Origin: Lunularia cruciata
Lineage: Eukaryota > Streptophyta > Marchantiopsida > Lunulariales > Lunulariaceae
Reading direction: 5' to 3'
NCBI GenBank assembly: GCA_948567375.1
Contig: OX419755.1
Coordinates: forward strand, 8,499,001-8,563,000
DNA length: 64,000 bases
This document shows positions 21,152 through 33,034 of this stretch, one piece after another; the stretch's first letter is position 1; each line of letters begins with the position of its first letter. Below the pieces are notes generated by a model. It was given only the letters and a program-made list of their open reading frames with translations. It was not told the origin of the DNA and ran no database searches. A program made the position numbers and the translations under genes.

Positions 21152-24043
21152 TGTGGTACCCACATTTTTGTTTTGTTTGTAATTTTAAAGAAGAAGTGTC
21201 CAGAAGAAGTCATATTGCGCATGTATGACATCAAGAGGCAAAGAATGGTATCCTTGGGTTGTAACCCAAGGAAAAGTGACTTTGTATCAAAAGACAAAGT
21301 ACTTGGATTTGCCTTAGCAGCCTACAACCCAAAGTAAGAAGACTTTGGCTTGGGGTGCTCAACTCGAGGCAAGGACAATGTAACAACTTTCCTTTGAAGT
21401 TGGACATTCAAGAAGGTACCGTGCACAAAAACGGCTGGCCTATGAATAGGAAGAAATTGACAATGACAAGAGCATGAAGAAGGTGTGATTTCTTGGTAGA
21501 AATTTGAAGTGAAGAGAGATGAAGGAAGCATGCCACTATAAAATTTGGGTTAGAGACAAAGCAATGACAAGTAAATTTCCATCACGGTTAAGAAGTCTTT
21601 CTGCAGGAGATCATGGGAAGGGAAGTGTAGTCAAAGACACGCTGGTGTGTAGAGAGGAAGTTAGGAGAGTTAGTCCAGGAATCAGTAGGAAGCGTAGCCC
21701 CCAACCCAGAGTGGAAGAGAAAAAGATGGAAGGTGGGAAGAAGAACTCTGAATTTGCAATGAGAAATCATGCAATTCGGAGGTTAGATGTGATTGCAAGA
21801 ATCAAAGTCTTGAGCATGCTTCGGATCACATTCTTGGCATGGAACTGGAACATTAGCTTTCCAAGTTAGATGACTGAGATCATCAAGAGAAAGTGTCTTG
21901 ATGGCCCCAAGGAAGAAGGGAAGAGAGGAAATTTGGCTCGATAGACAGAGTCGGGTTGGAGGTTAGTACTCATAAGGGAGGCGGGTGATGAGCAAGGATC
22001 CACGTTCTTGGAGAAGGGAGAAGTAGCTGAAGAAACCCAAGAGGTGAGAGATGCCTTCTCTTCAAAACACAAAGAACGGCTACAAGGTCGAGACCTATAA
22101 GGACCCAATGAAGAGAGGCATCATAGCAACAATGATGACTATCTTGAAGCCGGAGCAAACCACTTATGTGATGAAAGATCAGGCGGTATTCTTCCACAAG
22201 ATGTTTGCAGTAGAGCCAATCAATTGGGCAAAGTGCTTTTATCAACACACAAAGCAGATGGTGTGGAACTTGTGAGACAAGTCGCCTCCATAGTACATTG
22301 TGCCATTTGCAACCTCTATTTGGGACTAAACTTACTGAATGCGGCAGAGAGACACAAGATGGTGTCGCACTTCCACCCTGATTTGAGAAGAGATGTTGAT
22401 GCGGAGGAGCAGCAGTACATCTTGCAGATAAGGAGCAGTGACGAGTACTATGCACAGACGGGGAAGAGTGTGCAGTTGAAGGTGAACACTCGGTACCCAA
22501 AGAGGATGAAGGAAAGATGGAAATAAAAGAAGAATGTAATCTGCACGTAGAAGAAGAAGTTCCAGAGCAAGAGGAGAAGAGGGTGACCATTCAACAAGGA
22601 GTTTGCTTCAAAAGGAAGGTGAAGTATAAAGTGGGACCAAGTAAGGTAAGAGAAGTGGAGAGTGGAAGTTTGGGGAGCAAAGAATCCATCCCAATAAGGT
22701 GATTGCGGTTGAGAAGGCGAGTGTCAAGTGAAGAAGAGGGAAAGAAGGAGAAAAGTCCGCAAGTTGAGGTAAACTCAAGTGGAGGAGTAGAGTATTTGTG
22801 GGATGTTGTGTGCCCGCTGTTGACAAAGTTAGAGCAGAAGAAGAAGGAGATGTAGTCAAAGTGTCCGGAGGTGAAGACTATGCTGCAGGTGTTAGCACGA
22901 TAAGAGGAAGAAAACTTGGAGTTGAAGAAGAGTGTAATCCAAGGTGAGGAAGAGAGGGAAGTACTATGAGTAGATGCAGTAGTATAGAATCAGGTAACTC
23001 AAAGAAGGAAGTGGGGAGTAGAGAGAGAATAATAGAGCAGAATGTCATAGCAAGGGAAAGGCAAATAGTGGAGTATGAAATCTTGAAACAACAATTTGCT
23101 GATTCTTGATTAGAAATTATGAAATTATTCATGCTATGGCAAGAGTAGCAAAGAAGGAGCAAGAGCTTGAAAGAATGATAGAGAGTTTAGAAGAAAAGCA
23201 AAGGGAGTTGATAGTGAGGTATAGAGAAGAAGAAAGACTGAGGAGATACTTCGTAATCTAGAGGAGAAGATTGTGCAAAAGGAGAAGGAGAAGGAGACAA
23301 TGAAAGCTGAGTTCAAGGCAAAACTGGCAATGTATAGGGAAGATTGGCTTGTAGATCAAGAACAGGAGAGAAGAATGAGACTTGAGCCATTGAAGGAGAT
23401 TGTAATGAAGATGAATGCGATGCTGAGTTTAGAAGCTAGCATCTAGATCAAAGAAACAAGATTGCACAAATTGAAGTTGTTGGTGCAAGAGATGAGGAGG
23501 AGAAATGAGAAGGATAAGGACTTGAATGCCTTGTTGATTAGTCTTAGAACTCGTGTAGATAGAAAGATATTAGAAGTGGAAGACAATCAAATTAGACTTG
23601 GTAAAATTGGAGATAGATAAACTTTGGAAGGATGTAAGAGTGAAACCTGAAGTAGATGAGGTAGGAGTCCAAATATCTTTGGAGTTACCATTGGAGATGT
23701 TAGAGAAGAGTGGGTTGGGAGATAAGGAGTTAGATAGATTACCTGCTAGTGTAATTGTAGATCAAAGTAAAGTATTAGTAGAATTGGTAGAGGAATTAGC
23801 AGTTGTGAAACCCAAGGATAGAGTTGTATGTGACATTACTTTGGGATTGGGATTGGAAGAGGTAGACATCGGATTGGAGTATTAATAGATTTGAAGTAAC
23901 AGATTTGAAGAGGTAGATATGAAGAGGTGGATTGTCATTTTGTCTCTACAAGTAGGAAGAGTTGTTAAGAAACATTATAGTTGTTAGTAACTGCTGAACT
24001 GCTTTGCCTATTTAAAGGTGGCATTCACAATCATATGTTGTTA
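21152..24043 (+). repeat. E0 3' LTR, truncated by E2
   Basis: It begins TGTGGTACCCACA after the polypurine tract and holds a TATA box (CTATAAAAT near 21535) and a diverged LTR ORF. It stops at 24043, about 35 bp past its second TATA-like box (CTATTTAAAGG near 24008), where E2 is inserted. The remaining LTR end is not in the window. Confidence 0.88.
21564..23885 (+). pseudogene. LTR ORF copy in E0 3' LTR (most diverged)
   Basis: It begins MTSKFPSRLRSLSAGDHGKG and keeps RNHAIRRLDVIARIKVLS, the EQTTYVMKDQAVFFHKMF block, the coiled-coil segment and the C-terminal tail, in several frames with many stops. It is the most divergent copy, in line with E0 being oldest. Conservation of domain order across such divergence supports a real gene in the ancestral LTR. 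Confidence 0.75.
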
Positions 24044-24740
24044 TGTAACACCCATTTGTGCATGTGTGTGGTATTGTGATATTTAGCTTGGTATTATAAG
24101 TACTTGAGAGATATTATTTATATAGAGATAAAAAGATGGTTCTACATTAGTCCTGATTAGCTAGAGTAAGTCATAGCTAAGATAGAGAGGACCTTACTTT
24201 AGAGGAGGTGGAAAAGATGAGCACCACTATTTTGGATTCTAGTGTGTTGACTTGGTATTATTCTAGTGTGTTGACTTGGCTTTGAGGAAAGAGTTGAGAA
24301 CTCTTGGGCTCTCAAGCCTTTTTGTTTGGATTCTTCTATAGTCAAAGGATAGCCCATGTAAAGGAATCCTTGACTTAGTGTTTGGGTCAAGATAAGATCA
24401 CATGCTAGTGGAAAATGCCCATGTGAATGGATATTCCTTTATATTTTTTGACTTGACTTGACTTGACTTTTAGTCTAGTAACTTGAGTTACTACGGTAAT
24501 TAGGAACTTTGGTGCATAACTATTCACAAGTATATAAACAAGGGGTGAGGAGGTACTCATCATCCTTTCATTTGCAACTATCTCTCTCATGGAGTTCTCT
24601 AGTGAGCAATGTCTTGAGTCTTGGAGTGTTAGCCTTGGAGGAGTATGATGGAGTTGGGGTTCCTTGCCTTCTTAGTCCATGGTGCGCTACCATAATAGCC
24701 ATCAGAGGTTCATTGTGAGTGAGAGACAGGCCGGCTCACA
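24044..24740 (+). repeat. E2 5' LTR (about 0.7 kb)
   Basis: It starts TGTAACACCCATTTGTGCAT, identical to the repeat at 62319. The end is set at CTCACA (24740), before TTTTTGGTTCC, by analogy with other plant elements; GGTTCA at 24712 is an alternative. It contains a short direct repeat TCTAGTGTGTTGACTTGG (about 24239 and 24262) and a TTGAC repeat near 24449. I could not assign the primer tRNA. Confidence 0.7.
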
Positions 24741-25594
24741 TTTTTGGTTCCATTGACCTCTCTAGAAGGTAAGATAATGTTCCGCGTTCAATTTTGCATT
24801 AGGCAAAAGGAGGCTATGAGAGCTCACTTGGAGAGAGCATTAGGAGAAGAGAGGGTTGAACTTATGTTAGAGAACCAAGATCCATTTGTATACCCGGTTG
24901 TTCATTATGATGTCTTTGAAGTGATTTTGTACATCTTGTACACATGAGAGGATTTGGACAGATTGTGTGAGGTGGATTGTAGACTTTGGGGATTAAGGTG
25001 ATTTTGGGCAAAATCTCAAGTTTGAGATCTGAACTTGAAATTTCTACACATGATAGCTTGGGTTGTCCTCCAGTTAGCACAGTTAGAATTATTGTGAGAG
25101 CTATTATGCGTATTGAACTAGAATCTTTGAAAGTTGATAGGGTAAACTGCTCCCGCAATTGCATGCTCTTTGGAAAATTGTACAGAGTCTGCCATTTCTT
25201 CAATTTTCATTGGATTGTTGTGAAACTATTCAAGAAAATTAATTACATTATATCCTACCTGCGGGCACAAAAATTAGAGAGAGATCATTCTTGAATAGGG
25301 AGTAATGAGTTTTTGAAGTGAGGGGGGTGGTTTTCAAACCAAATCTGAAATATGTGTGTTGAATAGAAAGGTGTCTAGGCCCAATGGCTCAATGGAAAGA
25401 TCTGAAATTTTTGCAGGGAGGGAAGTCCTAGAGTTGTGATCAAATGTAATTTTTTTAAAGGATTTTCACATACTAGTTGAGAGATTTGAGTGAAATTGTG
25501 AGGAAGGGTCAATTCTGCAGAGTTGAGATCTCATGCATGAGGAGTTTGAGAGCAACAAAAAGTATGTTTGAGTGTTTAGATTCATCTTGGGAAC
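24741..25594 (+). other. E2 untranslated leader
   Basis: The leader lies between the LTR end and the first conserved ORF. Its second half reappears at about 62551-63144 in the tandem copy. The open frame at 24744-24947 is not supported by that copy, and I leave it unassigned. Confidence 0.5.
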
Positions 25595-26068
25595 ATGGAG
25601 GGTCATCAAGAGTGGAAATTGAGACTATGCAAGGTTCCCAAAGGGTTTGAGGGGATCATAGAGATGGATTTGAGGAAAAGAGAGTTTACAACAGAATTTG
25701 AAGAGAATGTTGAGAGGATCCAAAAACCTACGCCACTTGGAAGAAAGAGTGAGTCTAAGTGCTTTCTATGTATAGAGAAGGGACATAAGGTAAGTTCATG
25801 TCCATTGACCTTTGAGAGCAAGAGATTGAGTGAAAGGAGAGGCTTACTTGAATTGGATTTGCATGTTGGACCTTCTTCACCAAGATTAGGAGGGAGAAGA
25901 TCTAAGACCAAGGAGTTGTGTGAGGTTTGTGGAGTGGAAGGACTTCCAAAAGGACACGAGTGTAGTGGAGTAAAATCACTTTTGGAGACTTTGGTGAAGG
26001 ATCTTGGAGAGAGTCTTAGTATAGCTACAAAAATATTACCACCTTCATCAGCTAGTTCTCAAGATTAG
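25595..26068 (+). CDS. Extra ORF before gag in E2: small zinc-knuckle protein
   Basis: An uninterrupted 157-codon frame. It has a basic/acidic N-terminal half, then one CCHC knuckle CFLCIEKGHKVSSC and a second Cys/His cluster CEVCGVEGLPKGHEC, and ends PPSSASSQD. It sits between leader and gag, where Ogre-type plant elements carry their extra ORF1, though I see no sequence link to those. The tandem copy at 63145 keeps both clusters and differs by an in-frame loss of about seven codons, which suggests past selection on the protein. Likely nucleic-acid binding; function unknown. Confidence 0.65.
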   Translation: MEGHQEWKLRLCKVPKGFEGIIEMDLRKREFTTEFEENVERIQKPTPLGRKSESKCFLCIEKGHKVSSCPLTFESKRLSERRGLLELDLHVGPSSPRLGGRRSKTKELCEVCGVEGLPKGHECSGVKSLLETLVKDLGESLSIATKILPPSSASSQD

Positions 26069-26299
26069 TGATGGGGATAATCTTTCAACTTATGGATAAA
26101 CTATCCATGAGGGTTTGATTAATATGCACACTAGGATTTGATGCTGCTATAGAAATCTGGGAGCAACCTGAGCCTTTTGTGTTCCCTAGGGTAGATTACT
26201 CTCAAATGGTGTGAGTTATGTACATACTCTATTAGTTATGGAGTGAGAGAAAAGAAAAGAAATAAAAATTGAGAGAAAGAAAGATAGTGAGAGGTTACG

Positions 26300-27790
26300 A
26301 TGGAGAAACTTCCGGTTTTCTTTGGCAAGGATGGAGAAGATGTGGAGGCCTTTGTGAGAGACTTCAAGAGAGCCTGTATAGGAATCAATGAGAGGAGGAA
26401 GAATGAGTGGGCCTCATTATTACCAGATTTATTGGAAGATGCAACACTTACATGGTATGAGTCAGAATACCAAAAGAGAGAGAGAGAGGAGAGATGGGGA
26501 AGAGGAGTCTTGGGAGACTTTGACTTCAGCACTCATTGAGAACTTTCTTCTTGATGAGAGTTATGAGAGATTGATGGGTGAGGGTACATTTCTCAAGCAA
26601 GGAGATGGAGAGAAAATGAGAGTCTATGTGGAAAGAGTGGAAAAGTTAGAGTCCAGATTTCACATAGTGTTGAGGAAGAGTGGAGATGATGTGGAGACTA
26701 CTATGATTGGCATAGGAGCCATGCTCACCAAGAATTTGTGGGAGGATTGAGACCACAAATTAGAAGCAAAGTGAGATATGAGAAACCTTCTTCCAAGGTT
26801 GAAGCTATCAAGATTGCAATTCGTATGGAGGAGAGTTTGGAAGGGGATGAGAGTGATTTGGTGGTGAAGGAGGTTGTGCATCCTCCTCAAGGCTCCAATT
26901 ATGGTGGAACTTCTGATACTTTGGTAGCAAGGGTTGCGCCACAAGTAGTAGTTGCTCCAGTTCTTGCACCTCCACCAAAAGATCCACTTCAAACCATTAT
27001 AGAACAACTTGCGGATCTCAAGATCAATGTGGTGGAACTATGGGAAAAGAGAGAGGTGGATCAGAATGTAGGGAGAGGTCCTAGGAATTATGGAAACTAT
27101 CCATATAGAGGAGGCCAACCAACCAACAATTTCAATGATAGAAGTTGTTTTGGTTGTGGAGGAAGAGGCCATATCCGAAGGAATTGCCCAAATTCCACTT
27201 ACCATGGAGGAAGGGGTTATGAGGGAGCCAATAGAGGGGAAGAGGGAGGTAGTGAAACCCAAGTGGCTCCTAATCCAAACAAAGGCAAGGAGATAGCATC
27301 CATAGATGTGGTTGAGAGCAAGTATGAGAAGGGAGAGTGCTCAAACTCCAAGGGTCTTAATTTGGAGCTTTTGGCACAAGAGAAGAAGAGAGCTCATTTT
27401 GCAGAGGATGTTCACTCTTCTCAAGGATTAACTCCAAGCAAGGATACTCCTATGTCTACTAGGAGCACTCACACCTCAACACCATCAACAAAAAAGACTC
27501 CAAAGAAGAAGTTGGGGATGGAGGACTTCTTGATCTCAAAGCAACAATGGGACTACAATGTGTTGGAGGATGTTGGTAGTAACAAGGCTAACATCACAGT
27601 GGGCCAATTGATTGCTTTGAACCCTACCTTGAGAAAGGAGCTTAAAGGTGGTTTGAGTTCTACAAGGAGCAAGAGGAAGAAGAAGGCAAAAGCTCCAATA
27701 TCAATGGGGGTGGTGGATGCCAAGCCAACACCATGGGCGGCTTTTGAATATGCCTCCATGATTGATGTGAGAGTGAATGGTCACAACATC
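26300..27790 (+). pseudogene. E2 gag
   Basis: MEKLPVFFGKDGEDVEAFVR starts the capsid-like part, which continues with WASLLPDLLEDATLTWYESE and VYVERVEKLESRF. Frameshifts near 26480 and 26745 split it into three frames; the last is open from 26738. One zinc knuckle, CFGCGGRGHIRRNC, lies near 27150 in a Gly/Arg-rich region. A Thr/Ser/Lys-rich stretch and a conserved linker (MEDFLISKQQWDYNVLED) lead into protease. The start is supported by the same ATG in the tandem copy at about 63806. Confidence 0.85.
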
Positions 27791-28070
27791 AAGGATGCAT
27801 TGGTTGATGGAGGATCAACAGTAAATGCCATGTCATTGGTTGATGAAGAAGTTGGGTATGATACCCTTTAGACCTTCAACATTTATGGTAAGCATGGCAA
27901 ACAAGCAACAAGTTCAACCAGTAGGGGTGATGGATAAAGTGGTAGTTTCAGTTATGGGAGTTCAAAATCTCATGACTTTCCAAGTCTTGAAGGATTCAAG
28001 CTATGACTTACTTCTTGGGAGGCCATGGTTGAGAGCAACACGCACAACTGATTGATGGCACAAAGGGTAC
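27791..28070 (+). pseudogene. E2 aspartic protease
   Basis: The active-site loop reads ALVDGGSTVNAM (D-G-G where D-S/T-G is usual). The domain ends YDLLLGRPWLRA. A frameshift near 27870 separates the two halves (frames 26738-27871 and 27825-28055). It would cut the gag-pol polyprotein. Confidence 0.8.
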
Positions 28071-29270
28071 TTGAGGATTGGGCCATCAAACCATAAAGTC
28101 ACCATTCTTGTGACTAACACTACCAACACTACACATTCAGATACACCATCTTTTGATTATTGGGAATCAGATTTTGAAGAAGGAGCTTCAGGTGTGGACA
28201 CAAGCATGGAAGAGGAGACTTCCATGGAGGAGGATGAATCTGAATCTGATTCAGATGTGTATCCTTTGTGTGCTATGGATTTTGCACCTAAGCCAAAGGT
28301 TTTGAAGGACCCAGATAAATCACCATTGACACTTGAGGAGGTAAGAAGAAGGTTAGCTACCCTCAAGTATGGCCCAAATGTTACCAAGGAGAAGAAGGTG
28401 AGATTTGAGGAGATTTTCAGCAAGTTCATCCATGTGTTTGCTTTCAGTTACAAGGATTTGAAGGAAGTCACCTTGGAGGAGCACAAGATAGAGGTGGAGT
28501 CACATGCAAGACCAATCCACCAGAAACAACGTTGCATTAGCCCACCAATATCTTTGGTTGTGAAGGAGGAAATTGATAAGCTCAAGGAGGCTGGATTTAT
28601 CTTTGAGGTAGAGAATTCAGAGTGGGTGTCTCTAATTGTCATTGTGAAGAAAAAGAATGGCAAGCTTTGGGTATGCGTAGATTACAAGAAGCTCAATGTT
28701 GTTACCAAGAAGGACTACTACCCATTGCCATTCATTGATGAGATCTTGGAGGAGGTTGCAGGTCATGAGAGGTACAGTTTTGGAGATGGTTATAATAGAT
28801 ATAACCAAATCAAGATTGCACCAAAGCATCAACAACTCACCACATTCACCACACCTTGGAGAACTTATGCTTTCAAGGTCATACCTTTTGGGCTTTGCAA
28901 TGCTCTAGCCACATTCCAACATTTCATGAACAAGGTATTTGAACCTTTCATTGGGAAATTTGTGAGAGACTTCATTGATGACTTTTGTGTCTATGAGAGC
29001 AAGGAGGAGCACTTTGAGCACCTAATCAAGGTCTTGCAACACTTGGATGAGGCAAATGCATCACTCAACCTAGAGAAGTGCATTTTTGGATGTGAAGAAG
29101 GTCTACTTTTAGGGCACATCATCTCCAAGGATGGAATAGCAGTTGATCTTGAGAAGGTGAGGAAAATCTTCCATTCCCTTCAAGCTTGACAAAGTTATGC
29201 CAATTCTTGGGGATGGTTGGATACTATAGGAGGTTCATCTTCTTATTTTCCAACAAGGCTTATGCATTGA
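28071..29270 (+). pseudogene. E2 reverse transcriptase (N-terminal part of pol before E3)
   Basis: The frame is open at 28071-29189 through an acidic spacer, the RT entry EEHKIEVESHARPIHQKQR, the fingers (KLWVCVDYKKLNVVTKKDYY), the first aspartate in FGDGYNRYNQIKI, PFGLCNALATFQHFMNK and the catalytic DFIDDFCVYES. The thumb ends DLEKVRKI. A frameshift near 29190 precedes the E3 insertion. The last five bases are the left ATTGA copy. Confidence 0.9.
29266..29270. repeat. Target-site duplication ATTGA, left copy (E3)
   Basis: ATTGA recurs at 60396-60400, right after the other end of E3. Deleting E3 and one copy joins the E2 pol sequence in one frame (AYA then LTIYMKK). Confidence 0.93.
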
Positions 29271-31812
29271 TGTGACAACCCGGCAAATATCACTTTTGCG
29301 GTAATTGGGTAAGTACAAATTGTTCCCGTAGAGATACGAGTCAAGATTGGTCAAATACAAAGTCAAAGTAACACTTGCAATTCTTCTTGGTTGCGTCTTT
29401 AATCTCTTAGGTAGAAACTACACCTAGAAGAGAGTAACAAGCACTGATTTGCAGTCTTGTCATGAATTCACACTCCTTAATCACAACTCCATCAAATCTT
29501 TCCAAACAATCTTGATTGTGATGATTCAAGCTCTCCCAAAAATGGCACTTCACTGCAAAACGACTTTACCTCAGAATTGTGTTCCACCCCTCCACCGAAG
29601 GCACAACTTCCTCTATCAAAATTGCTTCACATCAACTTTGCATTGCACTAACAAATGTAGAATACTACCAACACTACAATTCCTCTCAGATCTATCAAGG
29701 CATTGCCTTGATTGCACTTCACTCAAGATTAAACACACAATAAAGATCAAGGCTGCGGAATCCAACATCCAACAAGCACTATGACTTGCACTTCAAAATT
29801 CTCCACACACTCACAAACACAATTGCAAAGTTGATACTCCGAATTAAGCTCAAGCAATGAGCACTACTTCACAGCACTTTGCTCTATCTATTCTCAAAAA
29901 TAATGAGCACTGAACAACATGATGCTGCAAATGCCACCCTTAAATAGCGAAGCAAACAACAGTTATCTTCCTAATGTACCTGTTCATAATGCCTCTACAA
30001 ACCTGCAGATCCGAAATGACAATGCACCTCTTCATATTTGCCTATTCAAATCTCAAATCAGTTACAAATCCGATCCAATGTCTACTTCTTCCTCGGCTTT
30101 GAAACCCAATCCCAAAGTAATGTTACTTCCTACTACTCTATCCTCGGGTTTCATAATTCCTACATCTTCTACTAGATCTAACAATTCTCTTTCCTGATCT
30201 GACATTTCACTAGTGGGTAATCTATCTAACTCCTGATCTGCTGACCCACTCTTCTCTATTGTCTCCAATGGTAACTTCAAAGACATCTGCACTCCTACTT
30301 CATCTACTTTGGGTTTGGCTCTAATGTCTTTCCGAAGTTTATCTATCTCTAACTTCACTAGATCTAATCTAATCATGATATTGTCTTCGACTTCCAATAT
30401 CTTCCTATCTACCCAAGTTCTGAGACTAATTAACAGAGCATTCAAGTCTGTATCCTTTGCATGTCTCCTCCTCGTCTCCTACACCAACAACTTCAACTCA
30501 TGCAGCCTCGTCTCTTCAATACAAACACTGGCTTCTGTACTCAGCATCACATTCATCCTAATTATGATCTCCTTCAATGGCTCCAATCTCATCTTCCTTT
30601 CACGCTCCCGATTTGCAAGCCAATCTTCCCTATACATTGCCAACTCTGCCTCAAACTTGGCTTTCACAATTTCCTTTTCCTTCTCCTTCTGCACAATCTT
30701 CTCCTCCTGATTACGAAGTAACTTTCGTAATCGCTCTTCTTCCCTATATCTCACTGTCAACTCCCGTTGCCATAGTTGCTTCTTCTCTTCTACATTCTCC
30801 ATCACTCTATCAAGCTCTTGTTCCTTCTCTACTACCCTCACGATAGCATGGATAATTTCTAGTCTAGAATCAGCAAACGGCTACTTCAAGATTTTATACT
30901 CTACTACTTGTCTCTCCCTTGCTAGGTCATTCTTCTTCACAAGTTCCTCTCGATACCTCACTTCTCTCTTCAAGTCCTCAATAACTTACACTACACTATT
31001 GCATCCCCTTGCAGTACTTCCCTTTCCTCCACACCTTGGATTATACTCTTCTTCAACTCCGAGTTCTCTTCTTCTAGTCTTGCCAAAACCTACAACACAA
31101 TCTTCACCTCCAGACATGTCGACTGCATTTCCTTCTTCTTGTGCTCTAATTTCACCAACAATGGGCACACAATTTCTTGCAGGTACTCCACTCCATCACT
31201 TGCACCTACTTCCACCTACGGAGAGATCTCCTTCTTTACCTCTTCTCCTCCCGATACTTGCCTTCTTCTTTGCAGTCGTCGTATCAAAATAGACGCTTCA
31301 CTTCCCGAGCTAGCACTCGCTTCTTCCCTTGCCTTGCTTGGACCCGCTTCACACTTTGCCTTGCGTCTCGACCAAACTCCTCTTTGAATCGTAATCTTCT
31401 TCTCCTCCGGCTCGGGTACCTTGTCCTCCAACTTTGCATTATTTTCTTCCTCGAGCTCCACCCAAACTTCTTCTTCTTCGGCAGTAGGCACCAACATCAT
31501 CTCCCCACCTTCATCACTATTGCTACTCGTATCCCCACTTTGCAGCGTGAGCTCTAGTTCCTCCTCATGTTCCGAGTCTTTGGACTTGCACTCGGCTTTG
31601 CCTTCCGAGTCTTCCTCTGATGACGCAATCACCACTATGCCTTTCCTTGGGTTTCCTCTCCTGGTCTTCCGAGGTCTTGTCTTCTCTACGTCTTTGCCTT
31701 CTCCTTGTCAACTCCGCTTCTTTGACTTTGGAGTACTCACTTCTACCTCCATGCTCTTGCCCGTTTGTGTGTAGTACTCATCAGTGCTTCAGATTTGAAG
31801 AATGTATTGTTG

Positions 31813-31817
31813 CTCCT
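31813..31817. repeat. Target-site duplication CTCCT, left copy (E4)
   Basis: CTCCT here and at 43256-43260 flank E4. The uninterrupted site in related LTR copies reads GCTCCTC or similar. The final T may be shared with the E4 terminus, so 4 or 5 bp. Confidence 0.8.
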
Positions 31818-32365
31818 GTCGTGCGTATATACATCGCTACACAACATACATCGCTGTCAACATCATACACTATAAGTCATAAACACAACTCACACATAAG
31901 TCATACATAGACTCTAAAGTGCCACAATAATCAGACTGCTTAACACTCTCAACTCAACTCAACTCAGCTCAGTACTTGATCTGTCACTCTATAAACTGCC
32001 AACAACTGGGCACTGATTACAGTCAAGCCACACCCACTCAAGCATAGAGAATCCAGGTGACGCTCGCCGGCCTTTGTCCACCATAGCTAGGAACTCAAAG
32101 GCTCAACATCAGAGAAGTGAGCTCTCTGTAGCTCACTTCAAAACTATACCTCCCCGGACTCAAGCTAGCACTGGAACCCTAACGGTCCCGCTGACGGTGT
32201 GAACGGTGCAAAGTGACGGTGGGCCCCACCGTGAAGTCAGTACCCTGAACACCAAATCAGACTGTCGGAAAGTAGTCCCTGAGAAACTACTAGAATAACT
32301 CTAACTACTATCACTAGAACTCCTGTGTCCGAGCAGCTAGATGCGGAACTACAAATGGCGTGACA
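31817..32365 (-). repeat. E4 3' LTR with duplicated end segment
   Basis: 32365-31928 matches the right-hand LTR (TGTCACGCCATTTGTAG ... TCTGATTA on minus). A further 110-bp segment (31927-31817) ends GCACGACA and gives matching TGTC/GACA termini. The same 110-bp segment also occurs on the internal side at 32370-32481, giving an A-B-A arrangement. The right LTR lacks A. Exact LTR limits are therefore uncertain. Confidence 0.7.
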
Positions 32366-32369
32366 ACTG

Positions 32370-32481
32370 TCGTGCGTATATACATCGCTACACAACATAC
32401 ATCGCTGTCAACATCAACATCATACACTATAGAAACACAACTCACACATAAGTCATACATAGACTCTAAAGTGCCACAATT
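32370..32481 (-). repeat. 110-bp segment repeated on both sides of the E4 3' LTR core
   Basis: Near-identical to 31817-31927, apart from a small indel near CATCAACATC. On minus it starts TGTGGCACTTTAGAG, straight after a purine-rich GCTAGGGAGGCAA. That makes it an alternative LTR start with its own polypurine tract. Confidence 0.75.
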
Positions 32482-32647
32482 GCCTCCCTAGCTGGCGGTT
32501 AGGTCCCTCTAACTCCAGATAGCCATCTACTCTAAGTATATGGTATACCCTCTAATGGGCAAAGATCAAGAGGCCGGGTGCTATGGAGCCCCATCGTTAG
32601 TTGCCTGTCTGTAATCTATACCATATAAAGAATGAACTAGCTACTGG
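32482..32647. other. E4 spacer between PHD-finger end and 3' LTR
   Basis: This presumed 3' untranslated region of E4 has no further domain. It contains the purine-rich GCTAGGGAGGCAA (minus) that may serve as polypurine tract. Confidence 0.45.
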
Positions 32648-33034
32648 TCAAGTACATCTAGGACATAACCATTGTCCCTGAGGAACCACCATGAGGGGAG
32701 GAGTCATACATGCCATATGCCATCCTCTCAAACAGCTATCACACACTAACATAGTAGCAGCTCCATCAAAAGAGCCACATAACATACACCTCAAGCCTGC
32801 ACGTACAAGTGCCAAGCTTGGGTCCATAGTACCATCAATGTTTGGAAGGTGGCATGGCGCACAACTGCACACATGATCCTTCCAAACAACACCATCACGT
32901 CCTTCTAACACAAGGACTCCAGATGGCAAAACCTCACGCACTCTCAAGATAGTGCAGCCTGTAGAAACATCAAGTGTCGTTGGTGCTGTCTGCTGTAGAT
33001 ATACATAGTCGCCTGGATGAAATCGACGGATCAA
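32648..33034 (-). pseudogene. PHD finger at the C-terminus of the E4 integrase
   Basis: The 129-codon open segment begins with the integrase C-terminal barrel (IRRFHPGDYVYLQQTAPTTL, VLVLEGRDGVVW). It ends in a textbook Cys4-His-Cys3 PHD finger: CMLC, CDSC, WHMAC and CPRC, with the aromatic GWH and QWLCP positions. PHD fingers commonly read histone H3 N-terminal tails; here one stands where chromoviruses carry a chromodomain. The inferred role is to guide integration to a chromatin state. The segment is open, but a frameshift or stop near 33035 separates it from the integrase core. I see all eight zinc ligands. Confidence 0.88.

Larger units (their letters stand above)
905..24043 (+). mobile_element. 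E0: decayed family-L Ty3/gypsy retrotransposon (outer host)
   Basis: This is an old family-L element whose pieces lie in order on the plus strand: the end of a 5' LTR (to 1967), gag from 1969, protease, RT and RNase H to 6509, integrase from 20035, polypurine tract, then a 3' LTR from 21152 that is cut at 24043. It hosts a chromovirus remnant (2622-3890) and the nested element E1 (6510-20034). The E1 target duplication ATATG shows that the integrase halves were once contiguous. The primer site and the first part of gag are deleted. All frames are broken. The rest of its 3' LTR must lie beyond the E2 tandem, outside the window. Confidence 0.85.

Noticed and set aside
24744..24947. Open frame in the E2 leader
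   Set aside because: The matching part is absent from the tandem copy, and it shows no motif.
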